Assembly: GCF_025821665.1 (NCBI RefSeq)
Contig: NZ_JACKSJ010000219.1
Span: 1-39,765 of the forward strand
Origin: [Mycobacterium] manitobense
Lineage (GTDB): Bacteria; Actinomycetota; Actinomycetes; Mycobacteriales; Mycobacteriaceae
Reading direction: 5' to 3'
DNA: 39,765 nt
The position numbers and the translations under genes are program-made. The notes beneath the pieces were generated by a model that made no database searches, was not told where the DNA came from, and saw nothing but the letters and a program-made list of their open reading frames with translations. Of the stretch, positions 31,131 through 39,122 are shown piece after piece; position 1 is the stretch's first letter; each line of letters begins with the position of its first letter.

Positions 31131-32327
31131 GTGACCGAGAACGCCTACCTGGTAGGACTGCGGCTGGCCGGCAAGAAGGTCGTCGTGGTCGGAGGCGGAA
31201 CCGTCGCGCAGCGCCGGCTGCCGCTGCTCATCGCCAACGAGGCCGACGTGCACGTCATCGCCCGCGCCGCCACCCCGGCCGTCGAGGCCATGACGGGGAT
31301 CACACTGCAGCTGCGTGACTTCCGCGACGGTGACCTCGACGGCGCCTGGTATGCCATCGCCGCGACCGACGATCCCGACGTCAACGCCGCGGTCGTCGCC
31401 GAGGCCGAGCGCAGGCGCATCTTCTGCGTGCGCGCCGACGTGGCCAGGGACGGGACGGCGGTGACCCCGGCGTCCTTCGAATACGAGGGCCTGGCGGTCG
31501 GGGTGCTGGCCTCCGGTGAGCACCGCCGCTCGGCCGCGATCCGTTCGGCGATCCACGAGGCGCTGCAGCAGGGCCTCATCGCCGCGGACACCTCCGAGAC
31601 GATGCGGGCCGGCGTCGCGCTGGTCGGCGGCGGGCCCGGCGACCCGGAGCTGATCACCGTGCGCGGGCGGCGGCTGCTCTCCCAGGCCGACGTGGTGGTC
31701 GCCGACCGGCTGGCGCCGCCGGAACTGCTCGCCGAACTCGCGCCGCATGTCGAGGTGATCGACGCCGCCAAGATCCCCTACGGCAGGGCGATGGCGCAGG
31801 ACGCGATCAACGAGGTGCTCGTCGACCGGGCGCGTGCGGGCAAGTTCGTGGTGCGGCTCAAGGGCGGCGACCCGTTCGTGTTCGCACGCGGCTACGAGGA
31901 GGTGCTCGCGTGCGCCGAGGCGGGGATTCCGGTGACCGTGGTGCCCGGTGTGACCAGTGCCATAGGTGTTCCGGCGCTGGCCGGCGTCCCGGTCACCCAT
32001 CGCCACGTCACGCACGAATTCGTGGTGGTCAGCGGGCATGTCGCGCCGGACCATCCCGAATCGTTAGTGAATTGGGATGCGCTCGCCGCGCTCTCGGGCA
32101 CCATCGTGTTGCTGATGGCGGTGGAACGCATCGAACTGTTCGCCAAGGCCCTGCTGGACGGCGGCCGACCTGCGGATACCCCTGTGCTCGTGGTCCAGCA
32201 CGGAACCACGTCGGCGCAGCGGAGTTTGCGGGCGACACTCGCCGACGCGCCGCAGCGGATCCGCGAAGAGGGCATCCGACCTCCCGCGATCATCGTGATC
32301 GGGCCCGTCGCGGCCTTCGGCGGTTAA
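31131..32327 (+). CDS. cysG: CysG-type siroheme synthase: precorrin-2 dehydrogenase plus uroporphyrinogen-III methyltransferase
   Basis: Makes precorrin-2 from uroporphyrinogen III and oxidises it to sirohydrochlorin, the branch point for siroheme and B12. The 398-residue fusion has an NAD-binding dehydrogenase module (VVVVGGGTVAQRR at 17-29, AATDDPDVN at 77-85) and a methyltransferase module (LVGGGPGDPELIT at 164-176, RLKGGDPFVFARG at 242-254, VVPGVTSA at 270-277). Compared with the E. coli enzyme (457), the region between the modules is about 50-60 residues shorter, so the helical tail of the first module seems missing. It ends 33 bases before efpA. Confidence 0.94.
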   Translation: MTENAYLVGLRLAGKKVVVVGGGTVAQRRLPLLIANEADVHVIARAATPAVEAMTGITLQLRDFRDGDLDGAWYAIAATDDPDVNAAVVAEAERRRIFCVRADVARDGTAVTPASFEYEGLAVGVLASGEHRRSAAIRSAIHEALQQGLIAADTSETMRAGVALVGGGPGDPELITVRGRRLLSQADVVVADRLAPPELLAELAPHVEVIDAAKIPYGRAMAQDAINEVLVDRARAGKFVVRLKGGDPFVFARGYEEVLACAEAGIPVTVVPGVTSAIGVPALAGVPVTHRHVTHEFVVVSGHVAPDHPESLVNWDALAALSGTIVLLMAVERIELFAKALLDGGRPADTPVLVVQHGTTSAQRSLRATLADAPQRIREEGIRPPAIIVIGPVAAFGG

Positions 32328-32331
32328 AGGG

Positions 32332-32360
32332 TTCTTAAGATTACTGTAAGGTAACCCGTT
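32332..32360 (+). promoter_or_regulatory. efpA promoter with a candidate operator
   Basis: TAAGGT (32347-32352) is the likely -10, 8 bases before ATG 32361; TTAAAG (32324-32329) could be the -35 at a 17-base spacing. TTAC-N6-GTAA (32341-32354) overlaps the -10, and GGGTT (32329-32333) mirrors AACCC (32353-32357). This is the sort of site a TetR-like repressor would occupy. Confidence 0.45.
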
Positions 32361-33938
32361 ATGACGGCTCTCAATGACGCAGAGCGCGCAGCCATGTTCA
32401 GCGATGCCGCCGGGGGTTCCGGGCGGGCTGTGCCGTCGAGCAACAAGTCGGCCAAGGCACGCACCGCCAAGGCTCCGGCCTGGGTTCCGTCGCGGCGGTT
32501 CTTCGCCGCGGTGATCGCCATCGCCGGTATGCAGCTCATGGCCACGATGGACGGCACCATCGCCATCGTCGCGCTCCCCAAGATCCAGGACTCACTGAAC
32601 CTGTCCGACGCCGGGCGCAGCTGGGTCATCACGGCCTACGTGCTCACCTTCGGCGGACTGATGCTGCTGGGCGGGCGCCTCGGCGACTCCATCGGCCGCA
32701 AGCGGACGTTCATCGTGGGCGTCGCGCTGTTCACCATCGCCTCGGTGCTGTGCGGCATCGCCTGGGACGAGGCCACGCTGGTGATCGCGCGGTTGCTGCA
32801 GGGCGTCGGCGCCGCCATCGCCTCGCCCACCGCACTGGCCCTCGTCGCGACGACGTTCGCGAAGGGCCCGGCCCGCAACGCCGCCACGGCGGTGTTCGCC
32901 GCGATGACCGGTGTCGGTTCGGTCATGGGACTGGTCGTCGGCGGCGCGCTGACCGAGGTGTCCTGGCGGCTGGCCTTCCTGGTCAACGTCCCGATCGGGC
33001 TGCTGATCGTCTACCTCGCCCACACGGCGCTGCGGGAGACCCACAAGGAGCGGCTCAAGCTCGACGCCACCGGGGCGCTCCTGGCGACCCTGGGCTGCAC
33101 GGCCGCGGTGCTCGCCTTCTCCATGGGTCCGGAACAGGGCTGGGTCTCACCGATCACCATCGGCTCGGGCATCGCCGCGCTGATCTGCCTCGTCGCGTTC
33201 ATCATCGTCGAGCGCACCGCCGAGAACCCGGTGGTTCCGTTCGAACTGTTCAAGGACCGCAACAGGCTCGCCACGTTCGGGGCGGTCTTCCTGGCCGGCG
33301 GCGTGATGTTCACCCTGTCGGTGCTCATCGGCCTCTACGTGCAGGACATCCTCGGCTACAGCCCGCTGCGGGCCGGTATCGGGTTCATCCCGTTCGCCAT
33401 CGCGATGGGCATCGGGCTGGCGCTGTCCTCTCAGCTGGTGTCGATCTTCCCGCCGCGGATCCTGGTGATCGCCGGTGGCGTCCTGGTGCTCGGCGCGATG
33501 GTCTACGGCTCGACGCTCAACAGCGGCATCCCGTACTTCCCGAACCTCGTCATCCCGCTCGTGGTGGGCGGCATCGGGATCGGGATCATCTTCGTCGCGC
33601 TGATGCTGTCGGCCATCGCCGGTGTCGGGTTCGACCAGATCGGTCCCGTCTCGGCGATCACGCTGATGATGCAGAACCTCGGCGGGCCGATCGTGCTCGC
33701 GATCATCCAGGCCGTCATCACCTCCCGCACGCTGTACCTGGGTGGCACGACGGGGCCGGTGAAGAACATGGACACCACCCAGCTCGCCGCCCTCGACGCC
33801 GGATACACCTACGGCCTGCTGTGGGTGGCCGCCGTCGCGGTCCTGGTCGGCGGCGCCGCCCTGCTCATCGGCTACACCAGCCAGCAGGTCGCGCACGCCC
33901 AGGAGGTCAAGGACGCGATCGACGCCGGAGAGCTCTAG
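32361..33938 (+). CDS. efpA: MFS efflux pump EfpA
   Basis: A 525-residue 14-helix drug/proton antiporter of the DHA2 (QacA/EmrB) family, nearly the length of M. tuberculosis EfpA (530). A charged cytoplasmic N-terminus of about 45 residues precedes helix 1. The helix-1 motif MDGTIAIVALP, motif A GGRLGDSIGRKRTF between helices 2 and 3, and the motif-C-like GVGSVMGLVVGG are visible. In the tubercle bacillus EfpA is linked to drug tolerance and lipid transport. The stop TAG shares bases with the convergent LysR gene's TAG. A paralogue lies 1.9 kb downstream. Confidence 0.95.
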   Translation: MTALNDAERAAMFSDAAGGSGRAVPSSNKSAKARTAKAPAWVPSRRFFAAVIAIAGMQLMATMDGTIAIVALPKIQDSLNLSDAGRSWVITAYVLTFGGLMLLGGRLGDSIGRKRTFIVGVALFTIASVLCGIAWDEATLVIARLLQGVGAAIASPTALALVATTFAKGPARNAATAVFAAMTGVGSVMGLVVGGALTEVSWRLAFLVNVPIGLLIVYLAHTALRETHKERLKLDATGALLATLGCTAAVLAFSMGPEQGWVSPITIGSGIAALICLVAFIIVERTAENPVVPFELFKDRNRLATFGAVFLAGGVMFTLSVLIGLYVQDILGYSPLRAGIGFIPFAIAMGIGLALSSQLVSIFPPRILVIAGGVLVLGAMVYGSTLNSGIPYFPNLVIPLVVGGIGIGIIFVALMLSAIAGVGFDQIGPVSAITLMMQNLGGPIVLAIIQAVITSRTLYLGGTTGPVKNMDTTQLAALDAGYTYGLLWVAAVAVLVGGAALLIGYTSQQVAHAQEVKDAIDAGEL

Positions 33939-33950
33939 CTCGAGATCTCC
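33927..33950. terminator. Possible bidirectional hairpin at the efpA/LysR junction
   Basis: GGAGA (33927-33931) pairs with TCTCC (33946-33950), with further self-complementary AGCTC/GAGCT bases inside, centred on the shared stop codons. There is no T-tract, so termination activity is uncertain. Confidence 0.25.
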
Positions 33951-34837
33951 GCGGCGACCGAGCGCAGCGCGGCGACCACCGCGCCGGCCTCGTCACCGGC
34001 GTCCACCGCGGTGAGCGCCATCGTGCTGCGGCCCAGCCAGTTCGGGTCGTCGACCGCCACGGTGGTGACACCGTCGGGCACCGACTTCGCCGCCAGTTCC
34101 GGCATCAGGCAGATCCCGAGGCCGGCGGCCACCAGTCCGAGCCGTGCCGGCCAGCCGGCCACCCGGTGCCGGATCACCGGATCGGACAGCGTCGGCCACG
34201 CGGTGAACTGCGGGTCTCCCGCCGAGCCCGTGCCCGCGATCCACGCCTCATCGGCGAGTTCGCGGACCGCCACCGGGCCTGCGGCCGCCAGCCGGTGCCC
34301 GACCGGTACGGCCACGCACAGGTCCCCGGCGTAGATGCGGCGCGCGGCGAGGCCGTCGACGTCGTAGTCGGGCAGACCCGCGCCCGCGCCGATGACGGCG
34401 ACACCCAGCCGGCCCGCGCGCAGCTCGCGCAGCAGCGCCGGGGTGGCGGCCTCGCGCAGGCTCACACTCAGCCCCGGGTGCTCGACCGCCAGGCGTGCCA
34501 CGGCCCGCGGCACCAGCACGGCCATCGCCGCGGGAAACGCGCCGACGGCGACCCGTCCAGCGAGCCGGTCGCCGAGGCCATCCAATTCGTGCCGGAGCGC
34601 CGCCGTGGCGCCGAGGACGCGGGCCGCGTGCTCCACCACCACCGCGCCTGCCGGCGTGAGGCTCACCCCGCGCACCTCACGGGCGAACAGGCGGTAGCCT
34701 GCGGCGTCCTCCATCGCCGCGACCTGCCGCGAGACCGCGGGCTGCGAGTACCCCAGGGAACGGGCGGCGGCGGTGAAGGACCCCAGCAGTGCGATCTCGC
34801 GGCACACCCGCAGCCCCTCGAGCGTCATCTCGGTCAC
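33935..34837 (-). CDS. LysR-family transcription regulator
   Basis: A 300-residue regulator. The N-terminal winged helix (residues about 4-64) contains FTAAARSLGYSQPAVSRQVAAMEDAAGYRLF, the classic LysR signature, followed by a linker helix and a periplasmic-binding-like effector domain (about 93-295). Of the clustered starts GTG 34840, GTG 34837 and ATG 34828, GTG 34837 is chosen because it follows a TAGGGT hexamer by 6 bases. It is divergent from an SDR gene, the usual LysR arrangement, with a T-N11-A site between them; the effector is unknown. Its stop overlaps that of efpA. Confidence 0.92.
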   Translation of the reverse strand: MTEMTLEGLRVCREIALLGSFTAAARSLGYSQPAVSRQVAAMEDAAGYRLFAREVRGVSLTPAGAVVVEHAARVLGATAALRHELDGLGDRLAGRVAVGAFPAAMAVLVPRAVARLAVEHPGLSVSLREAATPALLRELRAGRLGVAVIGAGAGLPDYDVDGLAARRIYAGDLCVAVPVGHRLAAAGPVAVRELADEAWIAGTGSAGDPQFTAWPTLSDPVIRHRVAGWPARLGLVAAGLGICLMPELAAKSVPDGVTTVAVDDPNWLGRSTMALTAVDAGDEAGAVVAALRSVAAEISS

Positions 34838-34843
34838 CACCCC

Positions 34844-34849
34844 ACCCTA
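34844..34849 (-). promoter_or_regulatory. -10 element for the LysR gene, probably leaderless
   Basis: On the minus strand TAGGGT is followed by 6 bases and GTG 34837, which decides between neighbouring start codons. Confidence 0.45.
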
Positions 34850-34851
34850 GG

Positions 34852-34868
34852 CATGCGTGTCATGTATG
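34852..34868. promoter_or_regulatory. Candidate LysR-type box (CAT-N11-ATG)
   Basis: CAT (34852-34854) and ATG (34866-34868) are mirror triplets around 11 bases, the T-N11-A spacing of LysR-type sites. It lies in the 124-base divergent region, next to the regulator's own -10. Confidence 0.45.
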
Positions 34869-34961
34869 GGTTCCCTTCGGAATGCTCATCTCCCGGATGG
34901 ATGCACCGGCCGGCTCGGGGCGGTTGACTCGGGCAGAAGCGCGAAAGAAGGGAAGTTCGAC

Positions 34962-35774
34962 ATGACCAGGACCTGGTTCATCACGGGTGCGTCCCGCGGC
35001 ATGGGCCGCGAACTCGTCGAGCAGCTGCTCGAACGCGGTGACACCGTCGCCGCGACGCTGCGGCGACCGGAACAGCTCGACGATCTGGCGGCCCGGCACG
35101 GCGACCGGCTGTGGCGGCGCGCGCTCGACGTCACCGACACCGGGGCTGTGCGCGCGGTCGTCGCGGAGGCGTTCGCCGCACACGGCCGCATCGACGTCGT
35201 CGTGTCCAACGCGGGATACGGGGTGTTCGGCGTCGCGGAGGACCTCACCGACGAGCAGATCGACCAGATGATCGCCACCAACCTCACCGCGTCCATCCAG
35301 CTCGCCCGCGCAGTGCTGCCGCACCTGCGCGCCCAGGGCGGCGGCTTGCTGATGCAGATGTCCAGCATGGGCGGGCACATGACGTTTCCGGCCTTCTCGC
35401 TGTACCACGTCACCAAGTGGGGCATCGAGGGCTTCTTCGACGCCCTCGCAGCCGAGGTCGAGCCCTTCGGCATCCGCACCACGCTGATCGCACCGGGTGT
35501 GGTGCGCACCGGCTTCTTCGATGCGGCGGCACGTGTTCCGCTCAGTGAGCCCTACCGCGGCGGCCCCGCCGACACGCCTGCCACCACCGTCGAGGAGATG
35601 ACCGACGACCCCGAGCGCACGGTCGCGGCGATCATCCGCGCCGCCGACTCCGGCGATCCGCCCCGCCGCCTGGTGCTCGGTTCCGACGCCTGGACGCTGA
35701 TCACCGGGGCGCTGCGGGCCCGGCTGGACGACGTCACCGCCCAGCGCGAGAACGCCGCCACCGCCGACTACTGA
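34962..35774 (+). CDS. Short-chain dehydrogenase/reductase, divergent from LysR
   Basis: A 270-residue classical SDR. It has TGASRGMG (8-15), SNAG, the catalytic serine pair at 134-135 (MQMSSMGG), and Y148/K152 in YHVTK. Basic residues at the end of beta strand 2 (TLRRPEQ) suggest NADP(H) preference. ATG 34962 is preferred over earlier in-frame starts because AAGGGAAG (34948-34955) lies 6 bases upstream. It is probably the target of the divergent LysR regulator. It sits between two EfpA-type pumps, so it may act on a compound those pumps export, but that is speculation. Confidence 0.92.
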   Translation: MTRTWFITGASRGMGRELVEQLLERGDTVAATLRRPEQLDDLAARHGDRLWRRALDVTDTGAVRAVVAEAFAAHGRIDVVVSNAGYGVFGVAEDLTDEQIDQMIATNLTASIQLARAVLPHLRAQGGGLLMQMSSMGGHMTFPAFSLYHVTKWGIEGFFDALAAEVEPFGIRTTLIAPGVVRTGFFDAAARVPLSEPYRGGPADTPATTVEEMTDDPERTVAAIIRAADSGDPPRRLVLGSDAWTLITGALRARLDDVTAQRENAATADY

Positions 35775-35777
35775 GGA

Positions 35778-35824
35778 ATTTCGGCGCGGTCACCGCCGCA
35801 CCGCGTCGGCAGGCGCGCCGAAAT
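35778..35824. repeat. Perfect 11-base inverted repeat between SDR and the second MFS gene
   Basis: ATTTCGGCGCG (35778-35788) is exactly mirrored by CGCGCCGAAAT (35814-35824) across a 25-base loop. It begins 3 bases after the SDR stop and ends 8 bases before the next gene's -10. It could terminate the SDR transcript, bind a regulator of the pump, or be a dispersed palindrome. Confidence 0.85.
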
Positions 35825-35832
35825 CACCACGG

Positions 35833-35838
35833 TAGGGT
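35833..35838 (+). promoter_or_regulatory. -10 element for the second MFS gene
   Basis: TAGGGT is followed by 8 bases and ATG 35847, again near-leaderless. Confidence 0.4.
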
Positions 35839-35846
35839 CGTGAGCC

Positions 35847-37334
35847 ATGTCGGCGCAGGGGTCCTCCGGGTCGCAGCCGCTGACCTCCTCGGTGCTCGGC
35901 GTCGCGATCGTCGCGATCACCGGCATGCAGCTGATGTCGACGCTCGACGGCACGATCGTGATCGTCGCGCTGCCGCGCATCCAGTCCGACCTCGACATGT
36001 CCGACGCCGCCAAGAGCTGGGTCGTCACCGCCTACGTGCTCGCCTTCGGCGGGCTGCTGCTGCTCGGCGGCCGGATCGGCGACGCGATCGGGCACAAGCG
36101 GGCGTTCCTGTCCGGCGTCGGCGTGTTCACCCTCGCGTCGCTGGTCTGCGGCCTGGCCACCGACGGCACCACGCTGGTGATCGCCCGCGCCGTGCAGGGC
36201 ACCGGGGCGGCGGTGGCGGCGCCGACCGGGCTGGCGCTGATCGCCACCACCTACGCGATCGGCGCTCCCCGCAACCGGGCGCTGGCGGTCTCGGCGGCGA
36301 TGCAGGCCGCCGGATCGGTGCTCGGCCTGATCCTGGGCGGCGCCTTCACCGTCGTGTCGTGGCGGCTGGCGTTCCTGATCAACGTGCCGATCGGCATCGC
36401 CGTGATCGCGGTCGCGGTCTACCGGATCACCGAGACCCACCACGAGCGGCTCAAGCTCGACGTGGTGGGGGCGCTGCTGGCCACGCTCGGCTGCACGGCC
36501 GCGGTGCTCGTCTTCACCCAGGGCCCGCCGCGCGGCTGGATCGACCCGTTCGTCTTCACCGCGGGCGCCGCCGCGGCCGTCTTCTTCGTCTCGTTCCTGC
36601 TCGTCGAGCGCCGGGCCGCGCACCCGATCGTCCCGTTCTCGGTGTTCGACGACCGCAACCGGGTGGCGACGCTCGCCGCGTACTTCCTCGCCGGCGGCGT
36701 GATGCTGACCATCTCGGTGATGATGGGCCTCTACATCCAGGACGTGATGGGTTACTCGGCGTTGCAGGCGGGCATCGGGTTCCTGCCCTTCGCCGTCGGC
36801 TTCGGCGTCGGCGTCGTGGTCGCCACCCGGCTGGCGCCGAGGATCGCGCCGCGCTGGGTGGTGATCGGCGCCGGTGTCTTCGTGCTGGGCGCCATGCTGT
36901 TCGGCTCCACCCTGACGCGCACTGTCGCCTACTTCCCTGACCTGTTCGCGCCGATCCTGTTCGCCGGCTTCGGCATCGGGGTGATCTCGGTGGTGCTGCC
37001 GCTGTGCGCCATCGCCGAGGTGGGCCCGCGCGAGATCGGACCGGTCTCGTCGATCACGCTGATGGTGTTCAACCTCGGCGGGCCGCTGATGCTGGTGGCG
37101 ATCCAGGCGGTGCAGACCTCACGCACGCTCTACCTGGGCGGCACCACCGGCCCGGTGACGGACATGACCGACGCGCAGCTCGACGCGCTCGGACAGGGCT
37201 ACACCTATGCCCTGCTGTGGGTGGCGGCCATTGCGATCCTGGTCGGGGCGGCGGCCCTGTTCATCGGTTTCACGGCACGTCAGATCGCGGTGGCCCAGCA
37301 CACCCGCGAGGCGTTCGACGCCGGAGAGCTCTGA
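35847..37334 (+). CDS. MFS efflux pump, EfpA paralogue (DHA2 family)
   Basis: A 495-residue 14-helix transporter that aligns with EfpA along its whole length: LDGTIVIVALP in helix 1, GGRIGDAIGHKRAF as motif A, HHERLKLDVVGALLATLGCTAAVLVF, TSRTLYLGGTTGPVTDM and the same FDAGEL-type ending. It lacks most of EfpA's charged N-terminal extension, which explains the shorter length. The two genes even share identical nucleotides at the 3' end (33921-33936 and 37317-37332). It probably arose by duplication and exports drugs or lipids; the substrate is unknown. Confidence 0.93.
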   Translation: MSAQGSSGSQPLTSSVLGVAIVAITGMQLMSTLDGTIVIVALPRIQSDLDMSDAAKSWVVTAYVLAFGGLLLLGGRIGDAIGHKRAFLSGVGVFTLASLVCGLATDGTTLVIARAVQGTGAAVAAPTGLALIATTYAIGAPRNRALAVSAAMQAAGSVLGLILGGAFTVVSWRLAFLINVPIGIAVIAVAVYRITETHHERLKLDVVGALLATLGCTAAVLVFTQGPPRGWIDPFVFTAGAAAAVFFVSFLLVERRAAHPIVPFSVFDDRNRVATLAAYFLAGGVMLTISVMMGLYIQDVMGYSALQAGIGFLPFAVGFGVGVVVATRLAPRIAPRWVVIGAGVFVLGAMLFGSTLTRTVAYFPDLFAPILFAGFGIGVISVVLPLCAIAEVGPREIGPVSSITLMVFNLGGPLMLVAIQAVQTSRTLYLGGTTGPVTDMTDAQLDALGQGYTYALLWVAAIAILVGAAALFIGFTARQIAVAQHTREAFDAGEL

Positions 37335-37344
37335 GACCTCAAGC

Positions 37345-37350
37345 TAAGGT
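37345..37350 (+). promoter_or_regulatory. -10 element for proS
   Basis: TAAGGT is followed by 8 bases and GTG 37359. It lies in the 24-base gap after the MFS gene. Confidence 0.4.
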
Positions 37351-37358
37351 GGGCGCTC

Positions 37359-39116
37359 GTGATCACCCGTATGTCCGAGCTGTTCCTGCGCACCCTCCGC
37401 GACGACCCGGCCGACGCCGAGGTGCCCAGCCACAAGCTGCTCATCCGCGCCGGCTACGTCCGGCCGGTGGGCCCCGGGCTGTACAGCTGGCTGCCGCTCG
37501 GCCTGCGGGTGCTGCGCAAGATCGAGGGCATCATCCGCGAGGAGATGGCGCACATCGGCGGGCAGGAAATCCTGCTCCCCGCGCTGGTGCCCCGCGCACC
37601 GTACGAGACGACGAACCGGTGGACCGAGTACGGCGACAGCGTGTTCCGGCTCAAGGACCGCCGCCGCAACGACTACATGCTCGGGCCCACCCACGAGGAG
37701 CTCTTCGCGCTGACCGTGAAGGGGGAGTACAGCTCCTACAAGGACTTCCCGCTGCGGCTCTACCAGATCCAGAACAAGTACCGCGACGAGGCCAGGCCGC
37801 GGGCGGGCATCCTGCGCGGGCGCGAGTTCGTGATGAAGGACTCCTACAGCTTCGACGTCGACGACGACGGCCTGAAGAAGGCGTATCACGCGCACCGCGA
37901 GGCCTATCAGCGGATCTTCGCCCGACTCGGTGTCGAGTACGTCATCGTGTCGGCGGTCTCGGGTGCGATGGGCGGCAGCGCCTCCGAGGAGTTCCTCGCC
38001 GAGAGTGAGATCGGCGAGGACACCTTCGTCCGCTGCCTGGAGTCCGGATACGCCGCCAATGTGGAGGCGGTGATCACCCGGGTGCCGGAATCGCTGCCGA
38101 TCGACGGACTGCCCGAGGCGACGGTGTACGACACCCCCGACGCCCCGACCATCGCCACGCTCGTCGACTGGGCCGACAGCGCCGACCTGCCCGGCTTCGC
38201 GGGCCGCACTGTCACCGCCGCGGACACGCTGAAGAACGTGCTGCTCAAGGTCCGCGAACCCGGCGGGGAGTGGGAACTGCTCGCGATCGGCGTGCCCGGT
38301 GACCGCGACATCGACGAGAAGCGCCTCGGCGCCGCGCTGGAACCCGCCGAGTACGCGCTGCTCGACGACACCGACTTCGCCAGGTACCCGTTCCTGGTGA
38401 AGGGCTACGTCGGCCCGAAGTCGCTGGTGGACAACGGTGTCCGATTCCTGGTCGACCCGCGCATCGTCGACGGCACGACCTGGATCACCGGCGCCGACGC
38501 ACCGAACAAGCACGTGGTCGGCATGGTGGCGGGACGCGACTTCACCGCCGACGGCACCATCGAGGCCGCCGACGTCCGCGACGGCGATCCGTCGCCCGAC
38601 GGCGCGGGCCCGCTGGTCAGCGCGCGCGGCATCGAGATCGGCCACATCTTCCAGCTCGGCCGCAAGTACACCGAGGCGTTCACCGTCGACGTGCTCGGCG
38701 AGGACGGCAAGCCGGTGCGGCTGACGATGGGCTCCTACGGCATCGGCGTGTCCCGGCTGGTCGCCGTGATCGCCGAGCAGCAGCACGACGAGATCGGTCT
38801 GCGCTGGCCGTCGTCGGTGTCGCCGTTCGACGCCCACCTGGTGATCGCGAACAAGGACGAGGCCGCCCGCGCAGGCGCGATGGAGCTGGCCGCCGACCTC
38901 GACCGGCTGGGTGTCGACCTGCTGCTCGACGACCGCAAGGCCTCGCCCGGGGTGAAGTTCAAGGACGCCGAGCTGCTCGGTGTGCCGTGGATCGTGGTGG
39001 TGGGCCGCGGCTGGGCAGACGGCACCGTCGAGCTGCGCAACCGGTTCACCGGTGAGACGCGCGAGATCGCCGTCGACGCGGCGGCCACCGAGATATCAGG
39101 GGCGATCGCCGGCTGA
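37359..39116 (+). CDS. proS: Prolyl-tRNA synthetase
   Basis: Charges tRNA-Pro with proline. The 585-residue bacterial-type enzyme closely matches M. tuberculosis ProS (582). Class II motif 2 is in YRDEARPRAGILRGREFVMKDSYSF and motif 3 in GSYGIGVSRLVAVI; between them lies the YbaK-like editing insertion (about residues 225-400, including DTLKNVLLKV and GPKSL). The C-terminal anticodon-binding domain has DLLLDDRKASPGVKFKDAELLG. GTG 37359 is kept as start, as in the tuberculosis protein (MITRMSELF); ATG 37371 is in frame. The next gene is convergent, with 6 bases between them. Confidence 0.97.
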   Translation: MITRMSELFLRTLRDDPADAEVPSHKLLIRAGYVRPVGPGLYSWLPLGLRVLRKIEGIIREEMAHIGGQEILLPALVPRAPYETTNRWTEYGDSVFRLKDRRRNDYMLGPTHEELFALTVKGEYSSYKDFPLRLYQIQNKYRDEARPRAGILRGREFVMKDSYSFDVDDDGLKKAYHAHREAYQRIFARLGVEYVIVSAVSGAMGGSASEEFLAESEIGEDTFVRCLESGYAANVEAVITRVPESLPIDGLPEATVYDTPDAPTIATLVDWADSADLPGFAGRTVTAADTLKNVLLKVREPGGEWELLAIGVPGDRDIDEKRLGAALEPAEYALLDDTDFARYPFLVKGYVGPKSLVDNGVRFLVDPRIVDGTTWITGADAPNKHVVGMVAGRDFTADGTIEAADVRDGDPSPDGAGPLVSARGIEIGHIFQLGRKYTEAFTVDVLGEDGKPVRLTMGSYGIGVSRLVAVIAEQQHDEIGLRWPSSVSPFDAHLVIANKDEAARAGAMELAADLDRLGVDLLLDDRKASPGVKFKDAELLGVPWIVVVGRGWADGTVELRNRFTGETREIAVDAAATEISGAIAG

Positions 39117-39122
39117 CGCCTG

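Noticed and set aside
30339..32054. A 571-codon open frame on the minus strand
   Set aside because: Crosses the cobB-cysG boundary antisense to both; no domain signature.
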